Below are positions 8,128 to 15,524 of a DNA stretch of 64,000 nt, piece by piece. The translations under genes were made by a program, and so were the position numbers. The notes beneath the pieces were generated by a model. It saw only the letters and a program-made list of their open reading frames with translations, was not told the DNA's origin and searched no databases. Source of the DNA: Rhodanobacteraceae bacterium (GTDB lineage: Bacteria > Pseudomonadota > Gammaproteobacteria > Xanthomonadales > SZUA-5); contig JACKOW010000017.1 of NCBI GenBank assembly GCA_024234055.1, positions 1 through 64,000 of the forward strand. The letters are read 5' to 3'. How positions within the stretch are numbered: the stretch's first letter is position 1; each line of letters opens with the position of its first letter.

Positions 8128-11100
8128 TCAGCGGATGGGCAGCGACGGGTCACCCATCAGCAGGGTTGCTTCGTTGACATCTCTCATGTCGGGATTGCTG
8201 ATTCCGTTGCCGCGCAAACCGGCTTTCCAGACGTCTCCGAGCCGCGAACCGAGACCAAGCTCAGGGAGCATGTAAGCGGCAAGAGTCGTGGAGGAACCGG
8301 TTTCACCAAGCGCGCTGGCACCGATCAACGCAACCGCACCGCTGCCGCTGTTGAGCAAACCATGGGCCAGTGTGTCGTACTGCGGCAGTACGAAGTAGTT
8401 GGCCCAACAGCCCCATTGTGTAGCGATAAACGATGTGTTCGGATTCGCAAAAAGGCCAGCGCGTACCTGTGCGGCGGTCAGGAACGATGAAAAGGTCCAC
8501 TGGTACGGACTGGCGTGGCCATAGAAGTTCACCCAGCTCAGGCCGGCGTTGATCGATTGCACCAGCGCAGTTCGCGCCGCAGCGTTGCCGTTGGCATCGT
8601 CGGGATAGTCGTCGAGATCCAGCAACGATCGCTGGGCACCGAAACTGACGCCTTCGGTCATGATGCGGGATTGATCGGCGAAATCGTATCCGCCAGTGAT
8701 TCGGTCAGACACGGCAACGGAGGCACTGGACGCTGGACCGCCAACGGACCACTGCAGCGTCTTGGCCACGAGGGCTTGAAGCTCTGCTGACGTGCGCACC
8801 GGGAATCGTCCTACCGCAATATCGGGCAAGCCATCATCATCGAGATCTGCAAAAGGCACATCTGTCGGGGCATGCCGGATGAGCGGATGGGTAACCCGGT
8901 AGAAGGTTGGGACAAAGCTGCGGCTACCCAGTTGCAACACATCGTCGTAATCGTAGCTGTCACCACCGACCAAGAGCACATAGGCAAGCCGACCGCCTTT
9001 CGCAGCTTCGCGGATGTAGCGTTGCAATGCATCAGCAGAAAGTCGCGATGCCGACTCATGACTCAGTATCTGCTCGGTAGTCACGACGGCCACCTGCAGG
9101 CCCTCGGAGCGACGAACGTCGACCAGGGAAGCCACATCCGCAACGAATGATGGGTGGGAAATCACCAGCATATCCGCGTCGCGAGGCGGCTCCAGCGGCG
9201 CAGGCGCCAACGCCACGCTGGTTATGGGCAAGGGTGCGTAACCACGATAATCTCCGGCACCCGGTAGCGCCAGAATCTGGTCCGCGCCGTCCGCGCGACC
9301 ACCGAGCACCTCTTCGATGACGACGCCTCCCGCCAGCCGGAACACGCGCAATCCGTTCGCGGCCAATCCGGCCACGCGCACCGTAGCGCAGTCTGCGCAG
9401 ATACGCTGCTCGGCAGGGGCGAATCCATCATCAAACAGCGTGTCGGACAATTCGACGGACTGACCTTCGTCTGCTGGCAAGGACGATTGCCAGACACCCG
9501 CGACTGACTGAGCGACACCCGTGTAGCGGATAGCCAGCGATTCGACATTGATCCTATCGGTCAAGTGCGCCGTAGGGGTCAGTGTCAACGTTACCGTGTT
9601 GCTCCCCGCCTGCAGAACACCCGCCGGAATCGAGAACTCATCGACATTCGGATTGATGCCGTCGAAACTTGCCGTCCCAATTAGAGTGCCGTTCACACTG
9701 GCGCTGTAAGCGTGATCAGCGCCAGCTTCGGCATAATCCAGCCCGCCCCAGCTTGAAACCTTCAGCACGGCAGCCTCGGACCCAGGCGCAGCTAGGAGAT
9801 TCAAAGTCTCACTGATGCTGCTCATGTTGTTATTGGAGCGAGTAAGCTTCCGCAGAAACCATGGATCTGGCAGAGGTGATGCGGACGCATACTCGCGATT
9901 CGCATCGAGCACGACCGTATGCACCTGTTGGTTGGCGGAGACGGCGCCCGGCCTGAGTGTGGACTTCTTCCAGGAAACTGCTCGGGATGCATCGCGCATT
10001 ACATAGATATTCATCGACGAGCCATAGTAAGGCTGCTTATTGACATGCGCGAAGAACTCAATGTACTCGCCAGGACCGAAAATCGGCGCACTGACCTCCC
10101 GGGCGAGTGCCTGCCCATCAACCGACAACGCCAACTCCGCAGCGGGCACTCCCGAAAAATCCAGCCCTTCAGACAGCAATGCTTCGTAGCTGATTCTGTA
10201 GAGCCCATCCTGCGTAATGCGCGCCAACGCCATGCTGGCGCCGCCTTGAGGCGCGCGCTGCCCAGATCGGAATGCGGCCTGTTCAGCATCAACGGCATCC
10301 CAATCGATTGCCGCCCGTTGCAATCGCGCACCATGCGTGTGCCCGAGCGCGAACGGCCCGAACTCCTCCATCTTGTTGCCCACTTCATATTGCCGGATAT
10401 AAAAGCTACCGCTGGCCGGAGGACTCGCAGTCAAGGAGTAGATTGTCGGCTCGTGTTCACCCTCAGCTCGCGCAGGTATTCGAGCTGACAACGCGTCGCG
10501 GCTCCTGGAATCCACCAGTTCGAACCAAAGACTGCCGAACTCGGAAACCGTCTCGAACTCGATTTGAGCCTGCGAACCCAGGCGTTCCGCCTTCACATAA
10601 GATAAAGTGACAGGCACGCTGTTGTAGTTGGTTCCGGTAGTGATGGAAATGCCGCACAAGGGCCCGAAAGTAAAGGGAACACCGGTCTCGTCCAGCATCT
10701 GCGCAGTGGTGCCGGTGGTTAGACTGGCCTGTTCAGTAAGCAAGCGCGTGCCGGCTGTGAGCGGCTGGACACGCACTTCGTAATAGGCGCTGCAGCTCTG
10801 ACCAGCGGCCAATGTGCCTGGATTCCAGGACACTGTGCCCACCGCGTCATTTGCCGGTTGCGCAACAACCGCACCGCAGGAAGAAACAAAGCTGGAACCG
10901 ACGTAGCCATAATCAACCTGCGAGGCCACATCAGCCGGCACTACCGCCGTGACCAGATTCGAGGCATTGAAAACAATGGGATAGGGCGTTGGATTATTGA
11001 TATCAATACCAATACGGTAGATGGTATCGACGTTCACCGTGGGTACATTCGGCCCACTGACAACGCCGATTAGCCCTTGGCGGACCGTCGGCTTGACCGG

Positions 11101-12144
11101 GCGACCACCACTATTGGTTGGAAAATAATATCTGAAGCTACCGGCCTCCGGCTGCGTGTTGGCGATCGCCTTCGTGATGTAACTGGGACTCAACCAGGTT
11201 GTCACATGATTTGCGCCGCCGACCACAGAAAACTCGGCAGTCCACAATCCGTACTCGTCAGCCTGCGTGTTGTTGGCCGACGGCAAAGCAATTACGCTGT
11301 TGGCCCACTGTGCATTTACCGACAATGGCGGCGTACCGTTCAAGACGCTGACCGAGTTGCGCACCGGAGATGTATGCCGGATTGTGACCTCACTCCCGTT
11401 ATCCGAGTCGAAGTCGTAGGTGCGGAGTCCGCAACCGGCTGTCACATAGGGATAGAAGGCATTATTGTTGTTCGCCAAGGTATACAGCCGACGCCCGGCC
11501 ACATCCTGATTTCCCCAGTGAATGAAACTCCTCGCATATACGTTCAAATCACGATTGGTGACCGAATCGAGTGCACGAACGCCTATCGAGGAAATTTGCC
11601 CGGCAGTGCCGTTCGGTGTCATCCGAATCTGCCAATGCCCCGGCGCGGGATTGGACAGGGTTATTAATCGACACCAGTTATTGTCAGCAGTGGCGGGCCC
11701 GCCGGATGCCTGGCAGTTGACGGAAACGGCTCCTGTAGTCTGAATGCCGGTGCCGGTATCGACCCCACGGTCAAAACGCGTCGCCACCGGATTGTTGCTG
11801 GGGTCGAGCAAGGCGTAATCGTAACGCCCCGTGTTGGCGTCCAGCCCAACACCGGTAACTACGGCACCAACATCTGCGTCAAACAACTCAATGGCCATCT
11901 CTCCCGTGCCTACCGGAACTTCCACAAAAAAAAGGTGAGACTTGTTACCCGCCGGCGTTGCAGCGAAGTCGCCGGTACAGGTAACAGGATCACCTTGGTT
12001 GCAGGCGTTACCGCTGGAGCGCATCACCAGAACCGGCGCGTTGGCAGCAGTCGCATTGAACGGAAAGCCACCAGCTTCAGCGGCGGATGCAGCGAACAGC
12101 AACGCCAACATGGCGCTGGATGTTATTGATTCAAAACAATTCAT
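8128..12144 (-). CDS. Large exported C25 (gingipain-type) cysteine peptidase, copy 1
   Basis: The 1338-residue product starts with a signal peptide (ALLFAASAAEAGG). A long beta-rich region follows, including SVPVTLSYVKAERL near residue 520, similar to a module in the two paralogues downstream. The C25 catalytic domain occupies roughly the last 350 residues: VLLVGGDSYDY, the Asp-rich DLDDDGLPDIAVGRFP, the expected catalytic His in FYGHASP (about 1210) and Cys in WGCW (about 1246). No C-terminal type IX secretion domain is seen. GAGAG lies just upstream of the ATG. Lasso precursor A2 ends 55 nt before the start, so co-transcription is likely. The substrate is unknown. Confidence 0.88.
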   Translation of the reverse strand: MNCFESITSSAMLALLFAASAAEAGGFPFNATAANAPVLVMRSSGNACNQGDPVTCTGDFAATPAGNKSHLFFVEVPVGTGEMAIELFDADVGAVVTGVGLDANTGRYDYALLDPSNNPVATRFDRGVDTGTGIQTTGAVSVNCQASGGPATADNNWCRLITLSNPAPGHWQIRMTPNGTAGQISSIGVRALDSVTNRDLNVYARSFIHWGNQDVAGRRLYTLANNNNAFYPYVTAGCGLRTYDFDSDNGSEVTIRHTSPVRNSVSVLNGTPPLSVNAQWANSVIALPSANNTQADEYGLWTAEFSVVGGANHVTTWLSPSYITKAIANTQPEAGSFRYYFPTNSGGRPVKPTVRQGLIGVVSGPNVPTVNVDTIYRIGIDINNPTPYPIVFNASNLVTAVVPADVASQVDYGYVGSSFVSSCGAVVAQPANDAVGTVSWNPGTLAAGQSCSAYYEVRVQPLTAGTRLLTEQASLTTGTTAQMLDETGVPFTFGPLCGISITTGTNYNSVPVTLSYVKAERLGSQAQIEFETVSEFGSLWFELVDSRSRDALSARIPARAEGEHEPTIYSLTASPPASGSFYIRQYEVGNKMEEFGPFALGHTHGARLQRAAIDWDAVDAEQAAFRSGQRAPQGGASMALARITQDGLYRISYEALLSEGLDFSGVPAAELALSVDGQALAREVSAPIFGPGEYIEFFAHVNKQPYYGSSMNIYVMRDASRAVSWKKSTLRPGAVSANQQVHTVVLDANREYASASPLPDPWFLRKLTRSNNNMSSISETLNLLAAPGSEAAVLKVSSWGGLDYAEAGADHAYSASVNGTLIGTASFDGINPNVDEFSIPAGVLQAGSNTVTLTLTPTAHLTDRINVESLAIRYTGVAQSVAGVWQSSLPADEGQSVELSDTLFDDGFAPAEQRICADCATVRVAGLAANGLRVFRLAGGVVIEEVLGGRADGADQILALPGAGDYRGYAPLPITSVALAPAPLEPPRDADMLVISHPSFVADVASLVDVRRSEGLQVAVVTTEQILSHESASRLSADALQRYIREAAKGGRLAYVLLVGGDSYDYDDVLQLGSRSFVPTFYRVTHPLIRHAPTDVPFADLDDDGLPDIAVGRFPVRTSAELQALVAKTLQWSVGGPASSASVAVSDRITGGYDFADQSRIMTEGVSFGAQRSLLDLDDYPDDANGNAAARTALVQSINAGLSWVNFYGHASPYQWTFSSFLTAAQVRAGLFANPNTSFIATQWGCWANYFVLPQYDTLAHGLLNSGSGAVALIGASALGETGSSTTLAAYMLPELGLGSRLGDVWKAGLRGNGISNPDMRDVNEATLLMGDPSLPIR

Positions 12145-12199
12145 TTTAAATCTCTCGCAGGCAAGATCTCGCCATTATTGGAATCAGCCACAACAAACC

Positions 12200-12358
12200 T
12201 CAGCCTCTGGGCCATTCACGCGTTGTGGAAGTGCCGCTGTCACCCACTCCAGAACTGCCACCCAGGGTAAGGAAGCGAAGGTCACCCAGTACTTGCAATA
12301 GCGGCGTCTCGTAATCGACTTTCTGCTGGTCATTTCGTTCTTTTTGGTCATTAACCAT
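12200..12358 (-). CDS. Lasso peptide precursor A2 (52 aa)
   Basis: The leader of 32 residues ends in YETPLLQVLGDLRFLTLG (last G is core residue 1). This fits the lasso leader signature Y-x2-P-x-L-x3-G-x5-T-x-G exactly, with Thr at the penultimate leader position. The predicted core is GGSSGVGDSGTSTTREWPRG: Gly1 and Asp8 would give an eight-residue macrolactam ring with a 12-residue tail whose bulky Arg, Glu and Trp could lock the thread. There is no Cys in the core, so it would be a class II lasso. GGAG stands 6 nt before the ATG. The gene ends 55 nt before a C25 peptidase gene. It is short enough to be missed by automatic annotation. Family membership is by motif; the product is unproven. 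Confidence 0.85.
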   Translation of the reverse strand: MVNDQKERNDQQKVDYETPLLQVLGDLRFLTLGGSSGVGDSGTSTTREWPRG

Positions 12359-13322
12359 GCACTGCTCCACAAGACACCAACCGATGGGGCCGGCCGAATT
12401 CCAAGGACAGTAACCGGAGGCATCGGGTCTCAGCCACCGTTATATGTAATTTTTCTTGCCGAAGCGCTGATCGATGCCGAGATCGGAGCACGCGTGTCGC
12501 GACGGAGAAATGCCTGACAGCGAAGCGCTGAAGATGGCGCTGCGGACGGTTGAGCTCCGAGACGACACCGCCAGTACTTGGTCATCAACGCGCTCATCAC
12601 CAAGACTGAACGTACTCAACCCAAGGCGGAAGAACCGGGAGCATCGGGAGGCTGTATTCCAGTCGCCATGCATGCGCGCACGCTGCCCGAGAGGATCGTG
12701 ATAGAGCGTGATCCGCCGGTCGCGCTTGTCTTCAATGCGAATCGCGGCACAGGGGGGAACCGTCGAATAGCCCTGCGGGTGCATCCAGGTAGGTGGAAGC
12801 CGTTGAATAGGCGCGATCGACGGCGAGGAAGCCTGGCTCTTGAGGGTCAAGCGCCTCGTAAAGCGGACGCGCTGCCAAAGCCCTGGTTCGCACAGCGAAC
12901 AAACGCCAACCCAGACCTGCAAGGACCTCGCCGCGGAAACGAGTCCGAACCGCCGCGCGTCGCTCCATGGCGTGCCAGACCGAGGCATCCGGCGCACTTT
13001 CCAATCAGCTAAGCATGAACAACGCCGCCGCCAAGTGCAATCAAGTATCCAAACGATCAACCCAGCTTTCGTCCAACGGCACCAGCAACAGAGGTTCGGT
13101 TGAAGGCCGAGAAGCTCAAAACGGCCGCCCGACGCGTCAGAGAGCCTGGAAGCGGCAGAAACAAGCGGACATCTTGTCAGCAGGTCGCATCTGCTGGACG
13201 GACACACTACCCACCAAAATGAGCATTCCCGGCATTGCTGACGCTGACGTTGTCCCCGCTCGTTCTCGACCAGAAGGCCCAACGCTGAGCGCAGTGCCGT
13301 GCGTCCTGCGCACCCTGAACTC
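12359..13322. other. 964-bp stretch between the two lasso precursors
   Basis: This is where a B protein (leader recognition domain plus transglutaminase-like peptidase) would be expected, but I find no intact candidate on either strand. Minus-strand frames contain short, natural-looking coding pieces broken by stops and frame changes. The part from 13004 down to 12440 resembles a decayed cyclase start and is entered separately. The piece at about 13085-13190 (VRLFLPLPGSLTRR in one frame) is vaguely like the start of B-type peptidases, but far too weak to call. A TATAAC at 12439-12444 could serve as a -10 box for precursor A2; the -35 is poor. Confidence 0.5.
12440..13004 (-). pseudogene. Decayed lasso-cyclase-like N-terminal fragment (tentative)
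   Basis: Two minus-strand frames in succession (13004-12732, then 12760-12440) carry pieces in the order seen at the start of the intact cyclase at 13696-15420. DASVWHAMERRAAVRTRF compares with DENMWRRLVQRSRLR. GWRLFAVRTRAL lies where the cyclase has WGYELRLPCLRA. RRITLYHDPLGQRA (12680-12710) compares with RATMSRDRLGQRPL. A frameshift near 12735-12760 separates them and no PP-loop follows. I infer a truncated, inactivated copy of a cyclase gene. The similarity is short and judged by eye, so this could also be an unrelated broken gene. Confidence 0.35.
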
Positions 13323-13481
13323 TTACTGGAATCGAGTATTTGTGCTCGAACTCTCGACAACGCCACGGGAACGGCCTAGCGTCAGTTCCCTCACATCACC
13401 CAAGCAATACAGCAAAGGCCGTTCATACGGTGCTTTGAGCTCATCGCTTGAGACGTCAGCAACGCCGTCGGACTGCATCAT
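13323..13481 (-). CDS. Lasso peptide precursor A1 (52 aa)
   Basis: The leader of 35 residues ends in YERPLLYCLGDVRELTLG (last G is core residue 1), an exact fit to Y-x2-P-x-L-x3-G-x5-T-x-G. The predicted core is GRSRGVVESSSTNTRFQ: Gly1 and Glu8 would form an eight-residue ring, leaving a nine-residue tail with Arg15-Phe16 as possible plug residues. The core spans 13326-13376. I chose the ATG at 13481 because GGGAAAAG precedes it and a good promoter lies just upstream; a longer reading from a GTG at 13559 would include that promoter. The gene follows the cyclase copy 2 gene on the same strand, 214 nt downstream. The leader resembles A2 closely, so both may use the same enzymes. Confidence 0.87.
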   Translation of the reverse strand: MMQSDGVADVSSDELKAPYERPLLYCLGDVRELTLGRSRGVVESSSTNTRFQ

Positions 13482-13509
13482 TTGCTTTTCCCAGTCGCTA
13501 TCAGCCAGC

Positions 13510-13539
13510 ATCATAGTCTGCGGCGCACAAGCAACGCAA
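13510..13539 (-). promoter_or_regulatory. Candidate sigma-70 promoter for lasso precursor A1
   Basis: Read on the minus strand, TTGCGT (13539-13534) and TATGAT (13515-13510) are separated by 18 nt and placed about 30 nt before the ATG at 13481. This would give the precursor its own transcript with a short leader, in line with the high expression usual for RiPP precursors. It is a match by eye. Confidence 0.5.
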
Positions 13540-13695
13540 TCGAATCGCGGCGTTGCCACTCAACGGAACCCTCAGATGGCATGACATCGCAGCATCCTCT
13601 TGCAAGAGCTAATTTTGCACGGTCGGTCCATGCTTCGCACTCTCCACCGACAGCACGATCTGCGACTCTCACGGCATCGTGACGATGTTGGCGAC

Positions 13696-15420
13696 TCAAG
13701 GCTGGGCATGCCTTTGCCAAACCCCCATCATGACAAGCTGCCAGAACAGCCAGTCTTCTACTGCTTCCCGTGTGGCCAACAGGGAATCGACATATTTCTT
13801 GTCCAAATACGTCTTCCAGAGCGCCTGACCGTCATCGATGAGTTGCCTGAGACCGGCGCGACCATGCACCTCTTCCGTCGCTTGAAGGAATGGCAACAGC
13901 CCGCCTTGTTTTGGGCGCTCAGACCACCGTTCTGGCAGTATTCCGGCAACCGCTCGTCGGGCCACCCACTTGTCAGATAGCCCACGCCGGTTCTGATAGG
14001 CAGGCAACGACAGTGCGAACTGCAACAAGGGCCAGTTTCTGTACGGGTGGCGTGAGTGGATGCCAAATTGATCGCGAAAGTGACCTTCATAAGCGCCGTC
14101 GAGAGCGGCTGCTGAACCAAAGTTGTAGGCTGCCCGATCAGGATGAGGCCAATCGGCGAATCGTCGCAGGTCATTAGCAATGCGATCCCACACCCATTCT
14201 CGCCAACTTGGCGCCAGCCATTCGAACCCTCGTCGTCCTGTATTCCGCCGCAACATCAGCTTGGCCAGATAGCGCCAACCTTGGTCGTGCCAAAGAGCGC
14301 CAATGCCTCCCTGTCGCCAGTGGCCAGCAATCATGTCCGTGATCAGTTGCCAACGACGATTGCGCAGTGCATCGCGCAGCCAAGCTTCCGGCCCGGGATT
14401 CCAAAAATCAGCGAAATGTCCAGTCAAGAAAACGTCTACCCCCAAGTCGCGAAAACGGCGATAGACGGCGGCATTCAGGGCAAGATACGGATTGACATAG
14501 GGGTGACCGGGGTCTGCATCCATGCCGAGCAGGTCAAGCGTAGGCGGATAGTCCGCCGTGTCCAAGCCCTCGTAGCGCAAGCCGATTCGACTGCATAGTT
14601 CACGCGCAAGGCCACGCTCGTCCACACTTCCGCGGTAGGTCGTTCCATAGTTCAGGGCGACGGTACTCGACGTTTGCCGGGACTTGGGGAGCAGAACCGC
14701 TATCGACGACGAGTCCAGTCCCGCACTGAGGCAGACACCTAGTTCGGATACTCCATCGCAACTACGCGCCACTGAGCCCTCAAGGAGATCGCGAAATCGG
14801 TTCCCGGCCGGCTCATCCCGCATTGCATATGCAATCGGGTCAGGGTCAAAGGCCACGGACCTGACCTGAACGCGGCTGCCATCCACGACAGCCACGGAGC
14901 CAGGATCAACCGCAGCAATCTGCCTGTACAAGGTGTGGCCCGGCACTGCATTGACGCCAGCAAGGTGAGCGCACAAGTATTCTTCGTCAAGCTCGGCGCC
15001 TATCTTCGGGTGCCCCAGAAGGATGCTCTCCTTGGATGCCACCAACAAGGCGCCTGAAACTCTTGCCCAGACCAAGGGTCTTTGCCCCAGTCGGTCACGC
15101 GACATCGTCGCCCGCATCTGCCTCAGGTCAATCACTACCTGTGCACAAGGATCATTCAGTGATGTTTCGAGCGCGCCAAGCTCAAGTGGCCGCTCGCTAT
15201 CACTCAGCAGAATTCTGCCGTCCTCAAGCTGAATCAGCGGTTCCGGCTCCGATGCACGCACTTTGATGGCATAGGCGCGCAAGCATGGCAACCGTAGCTC
15301 GTACCCCCAAGAGTCTGGGGACAGCGGCGCACGCAAACGCGAACGCTGGACCAGCCTGCGCCACATGTTCTCATCAATTGGCTGCCCATCGAAGACGAAC
15401 CAGGCGACCACGTACGCCAT
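13696..15420 (-). CDS. Lasso macrolactam synthetase (asparagine-synthetase-like), copy 2
   Basis: The 574-residue protein is a lasso-cyclase-type member of the asparagine synthetase family. The N-terminal domain (about 1-145) contains ATMSRDRLGQRPLVW, the counterpart of the DPxG(x)RPLY motif of the family, but there is no Cys2, so it should not hydrolyse glutamine. The ATP-binding PP-loop is LSAGLDSSS at 231-239, and VFLTGHFADFWNPG matches the second active-site loop. It should adenylate Glu8/Asp8 of the cores and join it to Gly1. GGAAG lies about 6 nt before the ATG. The gene is downstream of a C25 gene behind a strong hairpin and upstream of precursor A1 on the same strand. Confidence 0.85.
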   Translation of the reverse strand: MAYVVAWFVFDGQPIDENMWRRLVQRSRLRAPLSPDSWGYELRLPCLRAYAIKVRASEPEPLIQLEDGRILLSDSERPLELGALETSLNDPCAQVVIDLRQMRATMSRDRLGQRPLVWARVSGALLVASKESILLGHPKIGAELDEEYLCAHLAGVNAVPGHTLYRQIAAVDPGSVAVVDGSRVQVRSVAFDPDPIAYAMRDEPAGNRFRDLLEGSVARSCDGVSELGVCLSAGLDSSSIAVLLPKSRQTSSTVALNYGTTYRGSVDERGLARELCSRIGLRYEGLDTADYPPTLDLLGMDADPGHPYVNPYLALNAAVYRRFRDLGVDVFLTGHFADFWNPGPEAWLRDALRNRRWQLITDMIAGHWRQGGIGALWHDQGWRYLAKLMLRRNTGRRGFEWLAPSWREWVWDRIANDLRRFADWPHPDRAAYNFGSAAALDGAYEGHFRDQFGIHSRHPYRNWPLLQFALSLPAYQNRRGLSDKWVARRAVAGILPERWSERPKQGGLLPFLQATEEVHGRAGLRQLIDDGQALWKTYLDKKYVDSLLATREAVEDWLFWQLVMMGVWQRHAQP

Positions 15421-15482
15421 TTATCGCTTCCAGGTTCGATCGGAACAGCAGGGCCCCTTACCGTCCGCCGCCCCCGAACAAG

Positions 15483-15507
15483 AGTCGGGGGCGCACTGCC
15501 CCCGACT
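15483..15507 (-). terminator. Hairpin between C25 copy 2 and the lasso cyclase
   Basis: The stem GTCGGGGGC/GCCCCCGAC has 9 bp (10 with an outer A-T pair) and a 5-nt loop. It lies just after the C25 stop codon and, on the minus strand, is followed by TCTTGTT. It would separate the peptidase transcript from the cyclase gene, whose start is only about 60 nt further on. The T-tract is imperfect, so read-through is possible. Confidence 0.65.
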
Positions 15508-15524
15508 TCGCTGAAACGACCGGT

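Noticed and set aside
12184..12423. A 79-codon minus-strand frame starting MPPVTVLGIRPAPSVG
   Set aside because: It covers precursor A2 in a different frame and has no motif; the A2 frame has an exact lasso leader and a proper ribosome-binding site.
12440..13366. A single open frame of 308 codons on the minus strand
   Set aside because: It overlaps lasso precursor A1 in another frame, is rich in Cys, Trp, Arg and Ser in its first half and shows no family. Only its last third contains natural-looking sequence, which is treated as part of the decayed fragment.
12967..13584. A plus-strand 205-codon frame as the missing lasso B protein
   Set aside because: It lacks the Cys-His-Asp pattern and HAW(V/L)E-type motif of B peptidases and covers precursor A1 on the opposite strand.
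13511..13720. A 69-codon minus-strand frame between cyclase copy 2 and precursor A1
   Set aside because: It has no recognisable leader-binding domain, overlaps the cyclase end in another frame and covers the likely promoter of precursor A1.
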